NCBI RefSeq assembly: GCF_009905535.1
Contig: NZ_JAAALA010000002.1
Coordinates: 62,001-126,000 of the forward strand
Direction of reading: 5' to 3'
From: Caulobacter sp. SLTY
GTDB lineage: Bacteria; Pseudomonadota; Alphaproteobacteria; Caulobacterales; Caulobacteraceae
Length of the DNA stretch: 64,000 nucleotides
The position numbers and the translations under genes were made by a program. The notes under the pieces are model-generated. The model was given only the letters and a program-made list of their open reading frames with translations. It was not told where the DNA came from and ran no database searches. Shown piece after piece: positions 53,756 to 63,029 of the stretch; within the stretch, counting starts at the first letter, position 1, and every line of letters starts with the position of its first letter.

Positions 53756-55305
53756 TGGAGGGGCAGGTCGCCGCCGCCTGGGCCTTGCTGCCCGACTATC
53801 TGGCCCAGCACGTGCTGCTCAGCGCCGCCGCCCTGGCGCTCGGGGTGGCGATCAGCCTGCCGCTCAGCGTGCTGGCGGCGCGCAACACCGTGGTGCGCTG
53901 GCCGCTGGTGACCCTTGCCGGGATGGTGCAGACCATTCCGGGCCTGGCCCTGCTGGCGCTGTTCTATCCCCTGTTGCTGGCCCTGTCGGCGGTGACCGAA
54001 GGGGCCTTCGGCTTCAAGCTCCAGGCCCTGGGCTTCCTGCCAGCGCTGCTGGCGCTCACCCTCTACGCCATGCTGCCGATCCTGCGGAACGGGGTCGCCG
54101 GATTGACCGGCATCGATCCGGCAGTGCGCGAGGCGGCCGACGGGGTGGGGATGACGCCGGCCCAGAGGCTGCTGCGTGTCGAGGCGCCGCTGGCCGCGCC
54201 GGTGGTGATGGCCGGGGTGCGCACGGCTGCGGTCTGGACCATCGGGGCGGCCACCCTGTCGACACCAGTCGGTCAGACGAGCCTGGGCAACTACATCTTC
54301 TCGGGCCTGCAGACCGAGAACTGGGTGTTCGTGCTGTTCGGCTGCGCGGCGGCCGGCGGACTGGCCCTGATCGTCGACCAGCTGCTGGGCCTGATCGAGT
54401 GGGGGGCGGGCCGCCGGCGCCTGCTGCCGGCGGCCGCCGGGCTGGCGCTGCTGGGCCTGGGGACCGCGGCGGCGGCGGTTCCACCGCTGCTGGCGGCCAC
54501 GGCGCCGGCCTATGTGGTCGGGGCCAAGAACTTTTCCGAGCAGTACATCCTGGCCGAGTTGATCTCCGGCCGTCTGACGGCCCAAGGCGCCGACGTCGCC
54601 CGCCGCGACGGCCTGGGTTCGGCCATCGTCTTCCGCGCCCTCGAGGCCGGCGAGATCGACGTCTATGTCGACTACAGCGGCACCCTGTGGACCAACGTCA
54701 TCGGCCGTAAGGACAACCCGCCCCGCGCCCAGCTGCTGGCCGAACTGACCCGCTGGATGAAGGACGAGAAGGGGGTGGTGGTGCTGGGCTCGCTCGGCTT
54801 CGAGAACGCCTACGCCCTGGCCATGGAGCGCAAGCTGGCCAACTCACTGGGGGTAGCCAGCCTCGACGACCTCACCGCCCGGGCGCCGCGCCTGACCCTG
54901 GGCGGGGACCTCGAATTCCTGTCGCGCCCGGAATGGGCGGCGATCGAGGGCGCCTATGGCCTGCGCTTCGCCAGGGAAAAGTCGTTCAACCCGACCTTCA
55001 TGTACCGCGCCCTGTCCAGCGGAGACGCCGACGTCATCTCCGCCTTCTCGAGCGACGGCCGGATCGCCGCCCAGGATTTGGTGGTTCTGGCCGACCCGCG
55101 CGGGGCGGTGCCGAGCTATGACGCGGTCATCCTGATCTCACCCCGGCGGGCGAAAGACCGTCGACTGATCGAGGCGCTGACACCCCTGATCGGGGCAATC
55201 CCCGTGGAGCGGATGCGCGAGGCCAACTACGCGGTCGACCGGGATGAGGGGAAGGTGTCGCCCGCCGAGGCGGCGCGGATGCTGGGAGTTGGGTCGAAGC
55301 CATAG
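53755..55305 (+). CDS. Osmoprotectant ABC transporter permease fused to substrate-binding protein
   Basis: This 516-residue protein has a permease part (residues 1-215, about six helices, with the EAADGVGMTPAQRLLRVEAPLAAP coupling region in part). A membrane linker follows, then a periplasmic OpuAC-type binding domain (about 255-515; VVGAKNFSEQYILAELISGR, VYVDYSGTLWTNVI). The fusion replaces separate OpuCB/OpuCC genes. It would import betaine, choline or carnitine. An in-frame GTG one codon earlier is an alternative start. Confidence 0.9.
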   Translation: MEGQVAAAWALLPDYLAQHVLLSAAALALGVAISLPLSVLAARNTVVRWPLVTLAGMVQTIPGLALLALFYPLLLALSAVTEGAFGFKLQALGFLPALLALTLYAMLPILRNGVAGLTGIDPAVREAADGVGMTPAQRLLRVEAPLAAPVVMAGVRTAAVWTIGAATLSTPVGQTSLGNYIFSGLQTENWVFVLFGCAAAGGLALIVDQLLGLIEWGAGRRRLLPAAAGLALLGLGTAAAAVPPLLAATAPAYVVGAKNFSEQYILAELISGRLTAQGADVARRDGLGSAIVFRALEAGEIDVYVDYSGTLWTNVIGRKDNPPRAQLLAELTRWMKDEKGVVVLGSLGFENAYALAMERKLANSLGVASLDDLTARAPRLTLGGDLEFLSRPEWAAIEGAYGLRFAREKSFNPTFMYRALSSGDADVISAFSSDGRIAAQDLVVLADPRGAVPSYDAVILISPRRAKDRRLIEALTPLIGAIPVERMREANYAVDRDEGKVSPAEAARMLGVGSKP

Positions 55306-55340
55306 ACATTGACCCCAATCGGTTCAGCCGCCGTGAGTGT

Positions 55341-55499
55341 CCCTTCTCCCCTTGCGGGAGAAGGTGGCGCGAAGCGCCGGATGAGGGGTCGATAGGTCTT
55401 CAAGCTGCTTCGCGAGGGATGCTACAGGCTGAGTTGGAGGACGGTGCGCCCCCTCATCCGTCGCCTTCGGCGACACCTTCTCCCGCGAGGGGAGAAGGG
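55341..55499. repeat. 159-bp imperfect palindromic element, copy 2
   Basis: Arms are the same as in the copy at 2933-3090: left CCCTTCTCCCCTTGCGGG ... GGATGAGGGG, right CCCCTCATCCGTCGCC ... GGGGAGAAGGG. The inner 60 bp differ strongly between the copies. It lies between the convergent transporter and PBP1A genes and could end transcription in both directions by its large hairpin. Confidence 0.8.
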
Positions 55500-55531
55500 C
55501 GCCCAGAGGCGAATTCCCAAGCACCGGCTCG

Positions 55532-57505
55532 TTAGAAAGGCACCTCTTCAGGCGGTCTCGCCGGCTCCGGTGCGGGCGTCGGGGCCCTCGGCTGTGGTTC
55601 CGGCGGCTCTTCCCCACCGATGCCAATTCCCGACAGGATATCGTCGATCGGGCCCTGGTTTTCCGGCTCGGGCGGGGCGATGCGGCCGCCCGGGATGGGG
55701 CCGGCCTTCAGCCTCGGCAGGGCCTGGCCCATGAACCCTTTCCAGATCTGGGCCGGGGCGCCGCCGCCGGTGACCCGGCGCATAGGGGTGTTGTCGTCCT
55801 TGCCGGTCCAGACGGCGACCACGAAGCCGCCGGTGTAGCCGACGAACCAGGCGTCGCGATAATCGCTGGTGGTGCCGGTCTTTCCGGCGATGTCGAAGCC
55901 GGGCACGCGAGCGGCCGTGCCCGTGCCGCCGGTCACCACGGTGCGCATCATCTGGTTCATGTAGGGCAGGGCCGGGCTGCCGATCACCGACTGGCGGCCG
56001 CGCTTTTCGATGTTGTGGTCGTAGAGCACCTTGCCCGAAGCGGTGCGGATACGGCTGATGCCCCAGGCGCGGGCCCGGAAGCCGCCGTTGGAGAAGGGGG
56101 CATAGGCCTGGGCCATCTCCAGCGGACTGACCTCCACGGCGCCCAGCGCCATCGAGGGGTCGAGCTGGATCTTGCTGCTGATCCCCAGGCGTCGGGCGGT
56201 GGAGGCGACGTTGCCGGTGCCGACCTCGTTGGCCAGCCGGGCGGCCACTGTGTTGGTCGACTTGGCCAGCGCCGTCTCCAGGGTCATGGCGCCTGCGAAG
56301 CGGCCGTCGTAGTTGCGCGGCTCCCAGTTTCCGATCTTTAGCGGCTCGTCGACCACCACCACGCCGGGATTGCGGCCCTGCTCCATGGCGGTCAGGTAGA
56401 CGAAGGGCTTGAAGGCGGAGCCCGCCTGCCGCTTGGCCACCGAGGCGCGGTCGAACTGGCTTTCGCTGTAGTCCACCCCGCCGACATAGGCCCGCACCCG
56501 GCCCTCGGCGTCGAGGGCGACCAGGGCGGCCTGCTGCACCCCGGCGGCCTTGTTCCGGGCGACGCCGGCCCGCACCGCCTGTTCGGCGGCGGCCTGGATC
56601 GGCAGGTCCAGGGTGGTTTCGACGTAGAGGTCCTCGGTCGGTTCGCCGACCAGGGCGCGGACCTGGCCGTCCATCCAGTCGGTGAAATACTGCGCCCGCT
56701 GGTTGGCCAGCACGGCGCTGACCCGCACGGGGGTCTTGACCGCGGCTTCGCGTTCCTCCGGCGTGATCGCCTTGGTGCGCACCATCTCGTCCAGCACGAT
56801 GGTGGCGCGGCGGGCGGCGCGTTCCTTGGCCGAGACCGGCGAATAGCGCGACGGGCCCTTCATCATCCCGGCGAGCAGTGAGGCTTCGCCGAGGGTGAGT
56901 TTCGAAGCGGGCTTGTTGAAATAGCGCTGCGAGGCGGCCTCGATGCCGTAGGCGCCAGCCCCGAAATAGACCCTGTTCAGATAGAGGGCGAGGATCTCCT
57001 TTTTGGAGAACTTGATCTCCAGCCAGACGGCCAGAATCAGCTCCTGCACCTTGCGCCGCCAGTTCTGGTCCAGGGTCAGGAACAGGTTGCGGGCCAGCTG
57101 CTGGGTGATGGTCGAGCCGCCGGCCACCACCTTGCCGGCCTTGACGTTGGCGACCCCGGCTCGGGCGATGCCGATCGGATCGAACCCCGGATGCCAGTAG
57201 AACCGCCGGTCCTCGATAGCCAGGAAGGCCTCGGGCACATATTCGGGCAGTTTCTCCAGATCGACGGGCGGCGCGTACTGGCTGCCGCGCACGGCGATCA
57301 GCGCCCCGGATCGGTCCAGATAGGAGATCGACGGCTGGCGGGTGACGTCGTTGAGCTTGGAGACGTCCGGCAGGTCGATGGCGAACACCGCCAGGAAGGC
57401 GACCAGGAAGATCAGCCCCCAGACGCCGATGACCGTTCCCCAATAGAGAAAGGCTTGCAGCGGGGTGCGTCTGGCGCCGGTTCCGCCCGCCTGTGGGTTG
57501 GCCAT
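55532..57505 (-). CDS. Penicillin-binding protein 1A family (class A PBP)
   Basis: This 657-residue protein has one membrane anchor (residues 18-42) and a GT51 domain (LAIEDRRFYWHPGFDP, GGSTITQQLARNLF, KKEILALYLNRVYFG). A transpeptidase domain follows with SAFK (Ser363, Lys366), STN and AGKTGTTSDYRDAWFVG. The tail is Pro-rich. It builds and crosslinks peptidoglycan. Compared with E. coli PBP1A (850 residues) it lacks the OB insertion, as do several alphaproteobacterial paralogues. It is one of two class A PBP genes in this window. Confidence 0.95.
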   Translation of the reverse strand: MANPQAGGTGARRTPLQAFLYWGTVIGVWGLIFLVAFLAVFAIDLPDVSKLNDVTRQPSISYLDRSGALIAVRGSQYAPPVDLEKLPEYVPEAFLAIEDRRFYWHPGFDPIGIARAGVANVKAGKVVAGGSTITQQLARNLFLTLDQNWRRKVQELILAVWLEIKFSKKEILALYLNRVYFGAGAYGIEAASQRYFNKPASKLTLGEASLLAGMMKGPSRYSPVSAKERAARRATIVLDEMVRTKAITPEEREAAVKTPVRVSAVLANQRAQYFTDWMDGQVRALVGEPTEDLYVETTLDLPIQAAAEQAVRAGVARNKAAGVQQAALVALDAEGRVRAYVGGVDYSESQFDRASVAKRQAGSAFKPFVYLTAMEQGRNPGVVVVDEPLKIGNWEPRNYDGRFAGAMTLETALAKSTNTVAARLANEVGTGNVASTARRLGISSKIQLDPSMALGAVEVSPLEMAQAYAPFSNGGFRARAWGISRIRTASGKVLYDHNIEKRGRQSVIGSPALPYMNQMMRTVVTGGTGTAARVPGFDIAGKTGTTSDYRDAWFVGYTGGFVVAVWTGKDDNTPMRRVTGGGAPAQIWKGFMGQALPRLKAGPIPGGRIAPPEPENQGPIDDILSGIGIGGEEPPEPQPRAPTPAPEPARPPEEVPF

Positions 57506-57750
57506 CTCGTCTTTACCCTGTTCGCACGCTTGCGCGCCGTGTGTAGCGCAGCCGCCTGTCTGCCTCCATCCCGATCAACGGGGGATGAACGCGGCCTTTT
57601 CTGGGCCTCGATGTCGTAACGCCGTGCAGGTCGCTTGGGGCCCGCGGCAAGCCTGACGAAAAGGCCATGGTTTTCATTCATGCGCCGGTCAGCTTGGCTC
57701 TGGCGAACTGCGTTCATCGACAACCTAGACCGTCAGGGAGGACGGGGATC

Positions 57751-57948
57751 ATGAGCGCGATGGATTATGCGGGATCAGCAGGGGCGGCTCCACGGGGTCG
57801 TAGGGCGCCGATCGGGATGGCCCTGGAGCGATTGCGTGCCATGCTCGTCAGCCGAAGCGCCGACAAGCGTCAGCGGCAGATGAATGAGCGGCGGGCCCGT
57901 GACATGGAATTGGAGATCGAGCGGCTGCGGGCCGTGGGTGGCTTTTAG
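57751..57948 (+). CDS. Small basic protein of unknown function (65 residues)
   Basis: This 65-residue protein has a flexible start (MSAMDYAGSAGAAPRGRR) and a charged helix at the end (KRQRQMNERRARDMELEIERL in part), likely a coiled coil. I find no family. GGGAGG and GGGG lie before the ATG. Its stop is interleaved with that of the opposing 43-residue gene (TTAG, 57945-57948). Coding status rests on the ribosome-binding site and codon bias; it is moderately sure. Confidence 0.5.
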   Translation: MSAMDYAGSAGAAPRGRRAPIGMALERLRAMLVSRSADKRQRQMNERRARDMELEIERLRAVGGF

Positions 57949-58076
57949 CGGTTGCCGATTTCCATCGTCGGAATCGACGAGGGCGCCGGCTGCGAACGGG
58001 CGCCGGGGACGGGCAGCACGATCGCCAGGGTGATGGCGAGCAGGGCGGCGGCGGTGAGAAGGCCTTTGAGGGCCAT
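57945..58076 (-). CDS. 43-residue membrane peptide, predicted stress-response target
   Basis: This tiny protein has one hydrophobic helix (residues 4-24, LLTAAALLAITLAIVLPVPG) and a short Pro/Ser tail; it is either a membrane peptide or a signal-like exported peptide. No family is recognised. The reason to call it is a perfect EcfG-type promoter with its -10 50 bp upstream of the ATG. It overlaps the opposing small gene by 4 bp. Confidence 0.5.
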   Translation of the reverse strand: MALKGLLTAAALLAITLAIVLPVPGARSQPAPSSIPTMEIGNR

Positions 58077-58125
58077 GGCGGTCGGTTCCGTTGTACGCAG
58101 GCGCCACAATGGCGCCCACACCCTT

Positions 58126-58150
58126 AACGGTACGACAACGACCGGGTTCC
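58126..58150 (-). promoter_or_regulatory. EcfG-type promoter upstream of the 43-residue gene
   Basis: Read on the minus strand: GGAAC (58150-58146), 16-nt spacer, CGTT (58129-58126). The ATG is at 58076. It is the only such site found outside the stress island. Confidence 0.72.
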
Positions 58151-58254
58151 AGATGCGGTGTTCGATGAATTTAGTTTGGTGAATCCGAGCAGGATTCGCA
58201 GACTTTCCAGGTATCCGGGCTGTCGGATGACCGACAGCCCGGTCCCCGACGGCC

Positions 58255-59445
58255 TTAGTTGAAGACCTCGAAGAGGCCTGCGGCGCCCATCCCGCCGCCA
58301 ATGCACATGGTGACCACCGCATGCTTGGCCTTGCGGCGCTGGCCTTCCATCAGCACGTGGCCCACGCAGCGGGCGCCGGTCATGCCGAAGGGGTGGCCAA
58401 TGGCGATGGAGCCGCCGTTGACGTTGTACTTCTCCGGATCGATGCCCAGCTTGTCGCGGCTGTAGAGGCATTGCGAGGCGAAGGCTTCGTTCAACTCCCA
58501 CAGGTCGATGTCGTCGACCTTCAGGCCATGACGCTCGAGCAGGCGGGGGACGGCGAACACCGGGCCGATGCCCATCTCGTCCGGCTCGCAGCCGGCGACC
58601 GCGAAGCCCTTGAAACGACCCAGCGGCTTGAGACCCCGGCGCTCGGCTTCCTTGGCTTCCATCAGCACCACGGCGGCGGCGCCGTCCGACAGCTGGCTGG
58701 CGTTGCCGGCGGTGACGAAGTTGCCTTCGCCCATCACCGGCTGCAGCGAGGCCAGGCCTTCGAGCGTGGTGTCGGGGCGGTTGCATTCGTCGCGATCGAC
58801 CACGTAGTCGACGAAGCTCTCTTCCTTGGTCTCCTTGTTGACCACCTTCATCTTGGTGGCCATCGGCACGATCTCGTCCTTGAACAGGCCGGCGGCCTGG
58901 GCGGCGGCGATCCGCTGCTGGCTGCGCAGGGCGTATTCGTCCTGGTAGTCGCGGGCGACGTTGTAGCGCTTGGCCACGATGTCTGCGGTGTTGATCATCG
59001 CCATCCACAGGGCCGGCTTGATCTCCATCAGCTTCTCTTCGGTGATGTGATAGCGGTTCATGTGGCCGCTGGCGTTGACCAGGGAGATGGATTCCACCCC
59101 GCCGCCCACGGCGACATCAGCGCCTTCGTTCTTGATGTAGTGGGCGGCCGAGGCGATGGCCTGCAGGCCCGAGGAGCAGAAGCGGTTGATGGTCGTGCCG
59201 CTGGTGGTCACCGGCAGGCCGGCCCAGATGGCGGCGTTGCGGGCCACGTTCATCCCGGTGGCGCCTTCGGGCCCGCCACAGCCGATGATCACGTCCTCGA
59301 CCTCCGCGCCTTCCAGCCCGGCGCGCGACACCGCGTGCTGGATGGCATGGCCGGCCATGGCCGCGCCGTGGGTGTTGTTGAAGCCGCCGCGGACGGACTT
59401 GGCCAGTCCGGTGCGGGCGTAGGAAACGATGACGGCGTCGCGCAT
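58255..59445 (-). CDS. Acetyl-CoA C-acyltransferase (thiolase)
   Basis: This 396-residue thiolase has the nucleophile Cys90 in [35 protein letters not shown] with the catalytic His, and the second Cys in [13 protein letters not shown]. It matches degradative FadA/FadI-type enzymes that cleave 3-oxoacyl-CoA in beta-oxidation, although acetyl-CoA condensation cannot be excluded. GAGGACC precedes the ATG at 59445. A PsrA-like palindrome lies 19 bp upstream, as before the SDR gene. Confidence 0.94.
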   Translation of the reverse strand: MRDAVIVSYARTGLAKSVRGGFNNTHGAAMAGHAIQHAVSRAGLEGAEVEDVIIGCGGPEGATGMNVARNAAIWAGLPVTTSGTTINRFCSSGLQAIASAAHYIKNEGADVAVGGGVESISLVNASGHMNRYHITEEKLMEIKPALWMAMINTADIVAKRYNVARDYQDEYALRSQQRIAAAQAAGLFKDEIVPMATKMKVVNKETKEESFVDYVVDRDECNRPDTTLEGLASLQPVMGEGNFVTAGNASQLSDGAAAVVLMEAKEAERRGLKPLGRFKGFAVAGCEPDEMGIGPVFAVPRLLERHGLKVDDIDLWELNEAFASQCLYSRDKLGIDPEKYNVNGGSIAIGHPFGMTGARCVGHVLMEGQRRKAKHAVVTMCIGGGMGAAGLFEVFN

Positions 59446-59464
59446 GAGGGTCCTCAGGGAAGGT

Positions 59465-59484
59465 TTCAAACGGTGGTTTGAAAA
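59465..59484. promoter_or_regulatory. CAAAC-N4-GTTTG palindrome upstream of the thiolase gene
   Basis: This is a perfect 8-bp inverted repeat TTTCAAAC-GGTG-GTTTGAAA. It shares CAAAC-N4-GTTTG with the site at 47241-47256 and with the published PsrA motif type. Its position over the likely promoter suits a repressor. Confidence 0.6.
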
Positions 59485-59588
59485 TCGCGGGCGACCCTAG
59501 GGCAACCTTCGCGCCCGCGAAAGATCACGCGCGCGTCAACCAGGGTCCGGCCATTGACGAAGTCGAAGGCCGGGGCGACGGTCTGCCC

Positions 59589-59927
59589 ATGAAACGCCTG
59601 CTGCTTGCCGCCGCCCTGGTCGCCCTGCCCCTGCCCGCCGTCGCCCAGAAGGCGCCCGAGGGCGGAAGCTGGACCGAATGCATGGTCGGCGAGATCTTCG
59701 CCGATCGTGACCGGCTGGAGATCGGATGCGCCGGCAAGGCGGGGGGTCCAAGTCGCTTTGCCATAGAAAGCCGCGATCCGCTGGCGGAGTCGCTGCTGCG
59801 CCTGGCCCTGACGGCCAAGGACAGGGCCCGGCCCCTCGGCGTGCTCTACGTGATTGCGCCGGAGGCCAATCCCGAGGGGTGCGATCCGGCGGTCTGTCGG
59901 CGGCTCGCGGCCGTGAGCCTGAAATAG
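59589..59927 (+). CDS. Small secreted protein of unknown function
   Basis: This 112-residue protein has a clear signal peptide (residues 1-20, PAVAQ) and a mature part with four Cys residues (two in a CMVGEIF/IGCAG pair, two in GCDPAVC near the end) that could form disulfides. I know no family. The ATG at 59589 is chosen for the signal peptide; upstream in-frame codons lie in non-coding DNA. It precedes the amidohydrolase by 79 bp. Confidence 0.68.
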   Translation: MKRLLLAAALVALPLPAVAQKAPEGGSWTECMVGEIFADRDRLEIGCAGKAGGPSRFAIESRDPLAESLLRLALTAKDRARPLGVLYVIAPEANPEGCDPAVCRRLAAVSLK

Positions 59928-60006
59928 GCTGACCCAGCGTCGCCCTTGACGCCCGCGTCATCGAGTCCGACCCTTGGCTTAACAACGATAAGTCAGAGGA
60001 ACGGCC

Positions 60007-61746
60007 ATGGCGGACTACGATCTGGTGCTGCGCGGCGGCACGGTGGTGGACGGCACGGGGGCGGCGCCCTTCACGGCGGATGTGGCGATCAAGGACGGGC
60101 TGATCGCGGCCGTTGGGCCGAACCTGGGCGCTGGCGCCGACGAGATCGACGCGACGGGCCGGCTGGTGACGCCGGGGTTCGTCGACATCCACACCCACTA
60201 CGACGGCCAGGCGACCTGGGACAACCGGCTGAACCCCTCCAGCGGCCATGGGGTGACCACGGTGGTCATGGGCAACTGCGGGGTCGGATTCGCCCCCTGT
60301 CGGCCGGAGGATCACGACCGGCTGATCAAGCTGATGGAGGGGGTGGAGGACATTCCCTTCCCGGTGCTGACCGAAGGCCTGCCCTGGAACTGGGAAAGCT
60401 TCCCCGACTATCTCGACGCCCTGGACAAGCGATCCTTCGATATCGACCTGGCGGCCCAGCTGCCGCACGCGGCCCTGCGGGTCTATGTGATGGGCGAGCG
60501 CGGGGCCAACCGCGAGCCGGCCACGCCAGAGGACATCGCCCAGATGGCGGCCATCGCCGAGCGGGCGATGCAGGCCGGCGCCATCGGCTTTTCGACCAGC
60601 CGCACCCTCAACCACCGCACCAGCGACGGCGAGCCGACCCCGACCCTCAATGCGGGCGAGGACGAGCTGACCGGCATCGCCATGGGCATGGCTGCTGCGG
60701 GCAAGGGGGTGCTGCAGCTGGTCAGCGACTTCGCCCCCGACCCGGCCGAGGAGGTGGCGATGTTCCGCCGCATCGCCGAGGCCAGCGGCCGGCCGTTGAG
60801 CTTCACCCTGGCGCAAAGTCCCAAGGCGCCGGAGCTGTGGAAGATGCTGCTCGGCAAGGTCGAGGCGGCGGTTGATGACGGGGTGGCGATGAAGGCCCAG
60901 GTCTGCGGCCGCCCCGTCGGGGTGCTGTTCGGGCTGGAGCTGACGCTCAATCCGTTCAGCGGGTCGGAGACTTACAAGGCGATCGCCCACCTGCCGCTGG
61001 CCGAGCGGGCGGCGGCGATGGCCGATCCGGACTTCCGCGCCCGGCTGCTCAGCGAGACTGGCGCCGCCAAGGGGCCCTTCGGCGGCAGCATGCTGCAGGC
61101 CTGGGACCGGATGTGGCTGCTGGACGAGGTTCCCGACTACGAGCAGCCGGCCAGCAAGACCATCGCCGCCCTGGCCGCCGGCCGAGGCATCTGGCCGGAG
61201 GACCTGGCCATCGATCACATGCTGAGCAATGGCGGACGCGGGATGCTCTACCACCCGTTCCTCAACTACGCCGACAACAGCCTGGACCCCAGCTACGCCA
61301 TGCTCGGCCATCGCGACACCGTGCCGGGCCTGTCCGACGGCGGGGCGCATGTGGGGATGATCTGTGACGGCTCCTTCCCGACCAGCATGCTGACCCACTG
61401 GACGCGGGATCGCACGCGGGGGCCGAAGTACCGCGTCGAAGAGATTGTGCGGATGCAGACGCGGGATACCGCCGCGGCGGTCGGGTTGATGGATCGGGGG
61501 ACGATTACGCCGGGCCTGCGGGCGGACCTCAACGTCATCGACTACGAGGGGCTGAAGCTGCATGCGCCGGGGGTGTCGTACGACCTGCCGGCCGGCGGGC
61601 GGCGGCTGACCCAGAAGGCGGAGGGCTATGTCGCGACGGTGGTGGCCGGGGTGGTGACCTATCGCGACGGGCAGCCGACCGGGGCCTTGCCGGGGCGGCT
61701 GGTGCGCGGGGCGCAGCCGGCGCCGGTCGCGATGGCGGCGGAGTAG
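60007..61746 (+). CDS. Amidohydrolase family protein (N-acyl-D-amino-acid deacylase type)
   Basis: This 579-residue protein has a composite beta-sandwich plus TIM-barrel urease fold: LVLRGGTVVDGTGAAPFTADV at the N-terminus in part, the metal motif GFVDIHTHYDGQ, GNCGVGFAP, and the late Asp in LSDGGAHVGMICDG. This is the D-aminoacylase/dihydroorotase-like subset. It may deacylate N-acyl-D-amino acids or open related ring amides; the substrate is not fixed. Two GC-rich hairpins (61769-61790 and 61914-61934) lie in the gap after it. Confidence 0.9.
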   Translation: MADYDLVLRGGTVVDGTGAAPFTADVAIKDGLIAAVGPNLGAGADEIDATGRLVTPGFVDIHTHYDGQATWDNRLNPSSGHGVTTVVMGNCGVGFAPCRPEDHDRLIKLMEGVEDIPFPVLTEGLPWNWESFPDYLDALDKRSFDIDLAAQLPHAALRVYVMGERGANREPATPEDIAQMAAIAERAMQAGAIGFSTSRTLNHRTSDGEPTPTLNAGEDELTGIAMGMAAAGKGVLQLVSDFAPDPAEEVAMFRRIAEASGRPLSFTLAQSPKAPELWKMLLGKVEAAVDDGVAMKAQVCGRPVGVLFGLELTLNPFSGSETYKAIAHLPLAERAAAMADPDFRARLLSETGAAKGPFGGSMLQAWDRMWLLDEVPDYEQPASKTIAALAAGRGIWPEDLAIDHMLSNGGRGMLYHPFLNYADNSLDPSYAMLGHRDTVPGLSDGGAHVGMICDGSFPTSMLTHWTRDRTRGPKYRVEEIVRMQTRDTAAAVGLMDRGTITPGLRADLNVIDYEGLKLHAPGVSYDLPAGGRRLTQKAEGYVATVVAGVVTYRDGQPTGALPGRLVRGAQPAPVAMAAE

Positions 61747-61747
61747 G

Positions 61748-61944
61748 CGAGCGAGCGAGGCTTCGCTCTCCGCCCCCGAGAGGGGGCGGAGGACGGTTCG
61801 GAGCGATAGCGACGGACCAGGAGGCGGGGCAGCGCCGGCGGTTTAGAGGTTCCTCCTTCACCGGCGGTGGGGACCCCCTCGGTTTGGCTCGCTTGCAGCG
61901 CTCGCCAAATCCACTCCCCCATTTCATGGGGGAGAGCGAACCAC
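61748..61944. other. GC-rich intergenic hairpin region between the amidohydrolase gene and hisE
   Basis: It contains TCCGCCCCC-GAGA-GGGGGCGGA (61769-61790) and CTCCCCC-ATTTCAT-GGGGGAG (61914-61934). No U-tract follows either one. Both genes converge here, so the hairpins may slow or end transcription. No coding region is supported. Confidence 0.4.
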
Positions 61945-62265
61945 TTATGACCGGCTCGCCTTTTCCTCGACCCCTGAATTTCCCTCGCGGGCCTTCAGCG
62001 CCGCCGCCACCTCATCCGGTGTCACCCCGCTCGCGGCCAGCACGGCCAGCAGGTGGTACAGCACGTCCGCCGCTTCTGCCGTGAGCGCTGCCTTGTCGCC
62101 GACAGCTGCGGCAATCGCCGCCTCCACCGCCTCTTCGCCCAGCTTCTTCGCCGCCAGCTTCGGATCGGCCAGCAGTTTCGCCGTCCAGCTCGCCGCCGGA
62201 TCTCCGCCGCGCCGGCTGTCGATCACCGCCCACAGCCGATCGAGGGTGTCGCCAAGCTCGCTCAT
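61945..62265 (-). CDS. hisE: Phosphoribosyl-ATP pyrophosphatase
   Basis: This 106-residue MazG-fold enzyme has [21 protein letters not shown] and the metal-binding EEAVEA and [13 protein letters not shown] segments. It converts phosphoribosyl-ATP to phosphoribosyl-AMP, the second step of histidine synthesis. The ATG overlaps the hisF stop as ATGA. It is the last gene of the hisHAFE run. Confidence 0.97.
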   Translation of the reverse strand: MSELGDTLDRLWAVIDSRRGGDPAASWTAKLLADPKLAAKKLGEEAVEAAIAAAVGDKAALTAEAADVLYHLLAVLAASGVTPDEVAAALKAREGNSGVEEKASRS

Positions 62266-63029
62266 GCCGCCTCCTGCCGCACCGGCACGCCGGCCGCCGC
62301 CATGGCAGCCTTGGCCTCACCGATACTGACCTCGCCGAAGTGGAAGATCGAGGCGGCCAGCACGGCGTCGGCGTGGCCATCACGAACGGCCTCTACCAGA
62401 TGCTGAACGTTGCCGGCTCCGCCGCTGGCGATTACCGGCACGGAAGCCGCCGCCGTCACCGCCCGCAGCAGGGGCAGGTCATAGCCGGTCTTGGCGCCGT
62501 CGCGGTCCATGGACGTCAGCAGGATTTCCCCCGCGCCCTTCTCCACCGCCAGGGCGGCGAATTCCACGGCGTCCTTGCCGGTGTCGGTGCGGCCGCCGTG
62601 GGTGAAGATGTTCCAGCCGCCATTGCCGGTCGATTTGGCATCGACGGCGCAGACCACCGCCTGACTGCCGAAGGCGTCGGCCAGGCGCGATAGGAGATCG
62701 GGGTCGTTCACAGCCGCCGTATTGACGCTGACCTTGTCGGCCCCGGCGCGCAGCAGGCGCCGCGCATCGTCAACCGAGCGCACCCCTCCGCCGACCGACA
62801 GGGGCATGAAGCAGACGTCGGCGGTGCGGGCGATGACGTCGAGGATCAGGCCGCGGTTGTCGCTGCTGGCGGTGATGTCGAGGAACATCAGCTCGTCGGC
62901 CCCGGCCGCGTCATAAGCGGCGGCCTGTTCCACCGGATCGCCGGCGTCGCGCAGGGCGACGAAGTTGACGCCCTTCACCACGCGGCCGTCCTTGACGTCC
63001 AGGCAGGGGATGACGCGAACCTTCAGCAT
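62262..63029 (-). CDS. hisF: Imidazole glycerol phosphate synthase, cyclase subunit
   Basis: This 255-residue TIM barrel has the two catalytic Asp segments, [17 protein letters not shown] and [15 protein letters not shown], and phosphate-binding GGGVRS and ASGGAG loops. With HisH it forms IGP and AICAR from PRFAR and ammonia. It starts directly after the hisA stop and overlaps hisE by 4 bp. Confidence 0.98.
   Translation of the reverse strand: MLKVRVIPCLDVKDGRVVKGVNFVALRDAGDPVEQAAAYDAAGADELMFLDITASSDNRGLILDVIARTADVCFMPLSVGGGVRSVDDARRLLRAGADKVSVNTAAVNDPDLLSRLADAFGSQAVVCAVDAKSTGNGGWNIFTHGGRTDTGKDAVEFAALAVEKGAGEILLTSMDRDGAKTGYDLPLLRAVTAAASVPVIASGGAGNVQHLVEAVRDGHADAVLAASIFHFGEVSIGEAKAAMAAAGVPVRQEAA

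Noticed and set aside
61748..61944. GC-rich hairpins considered as a small RNA
   Set aside because: There is no promoter or U-tract to support a transcript, and both adjacent genes end here.
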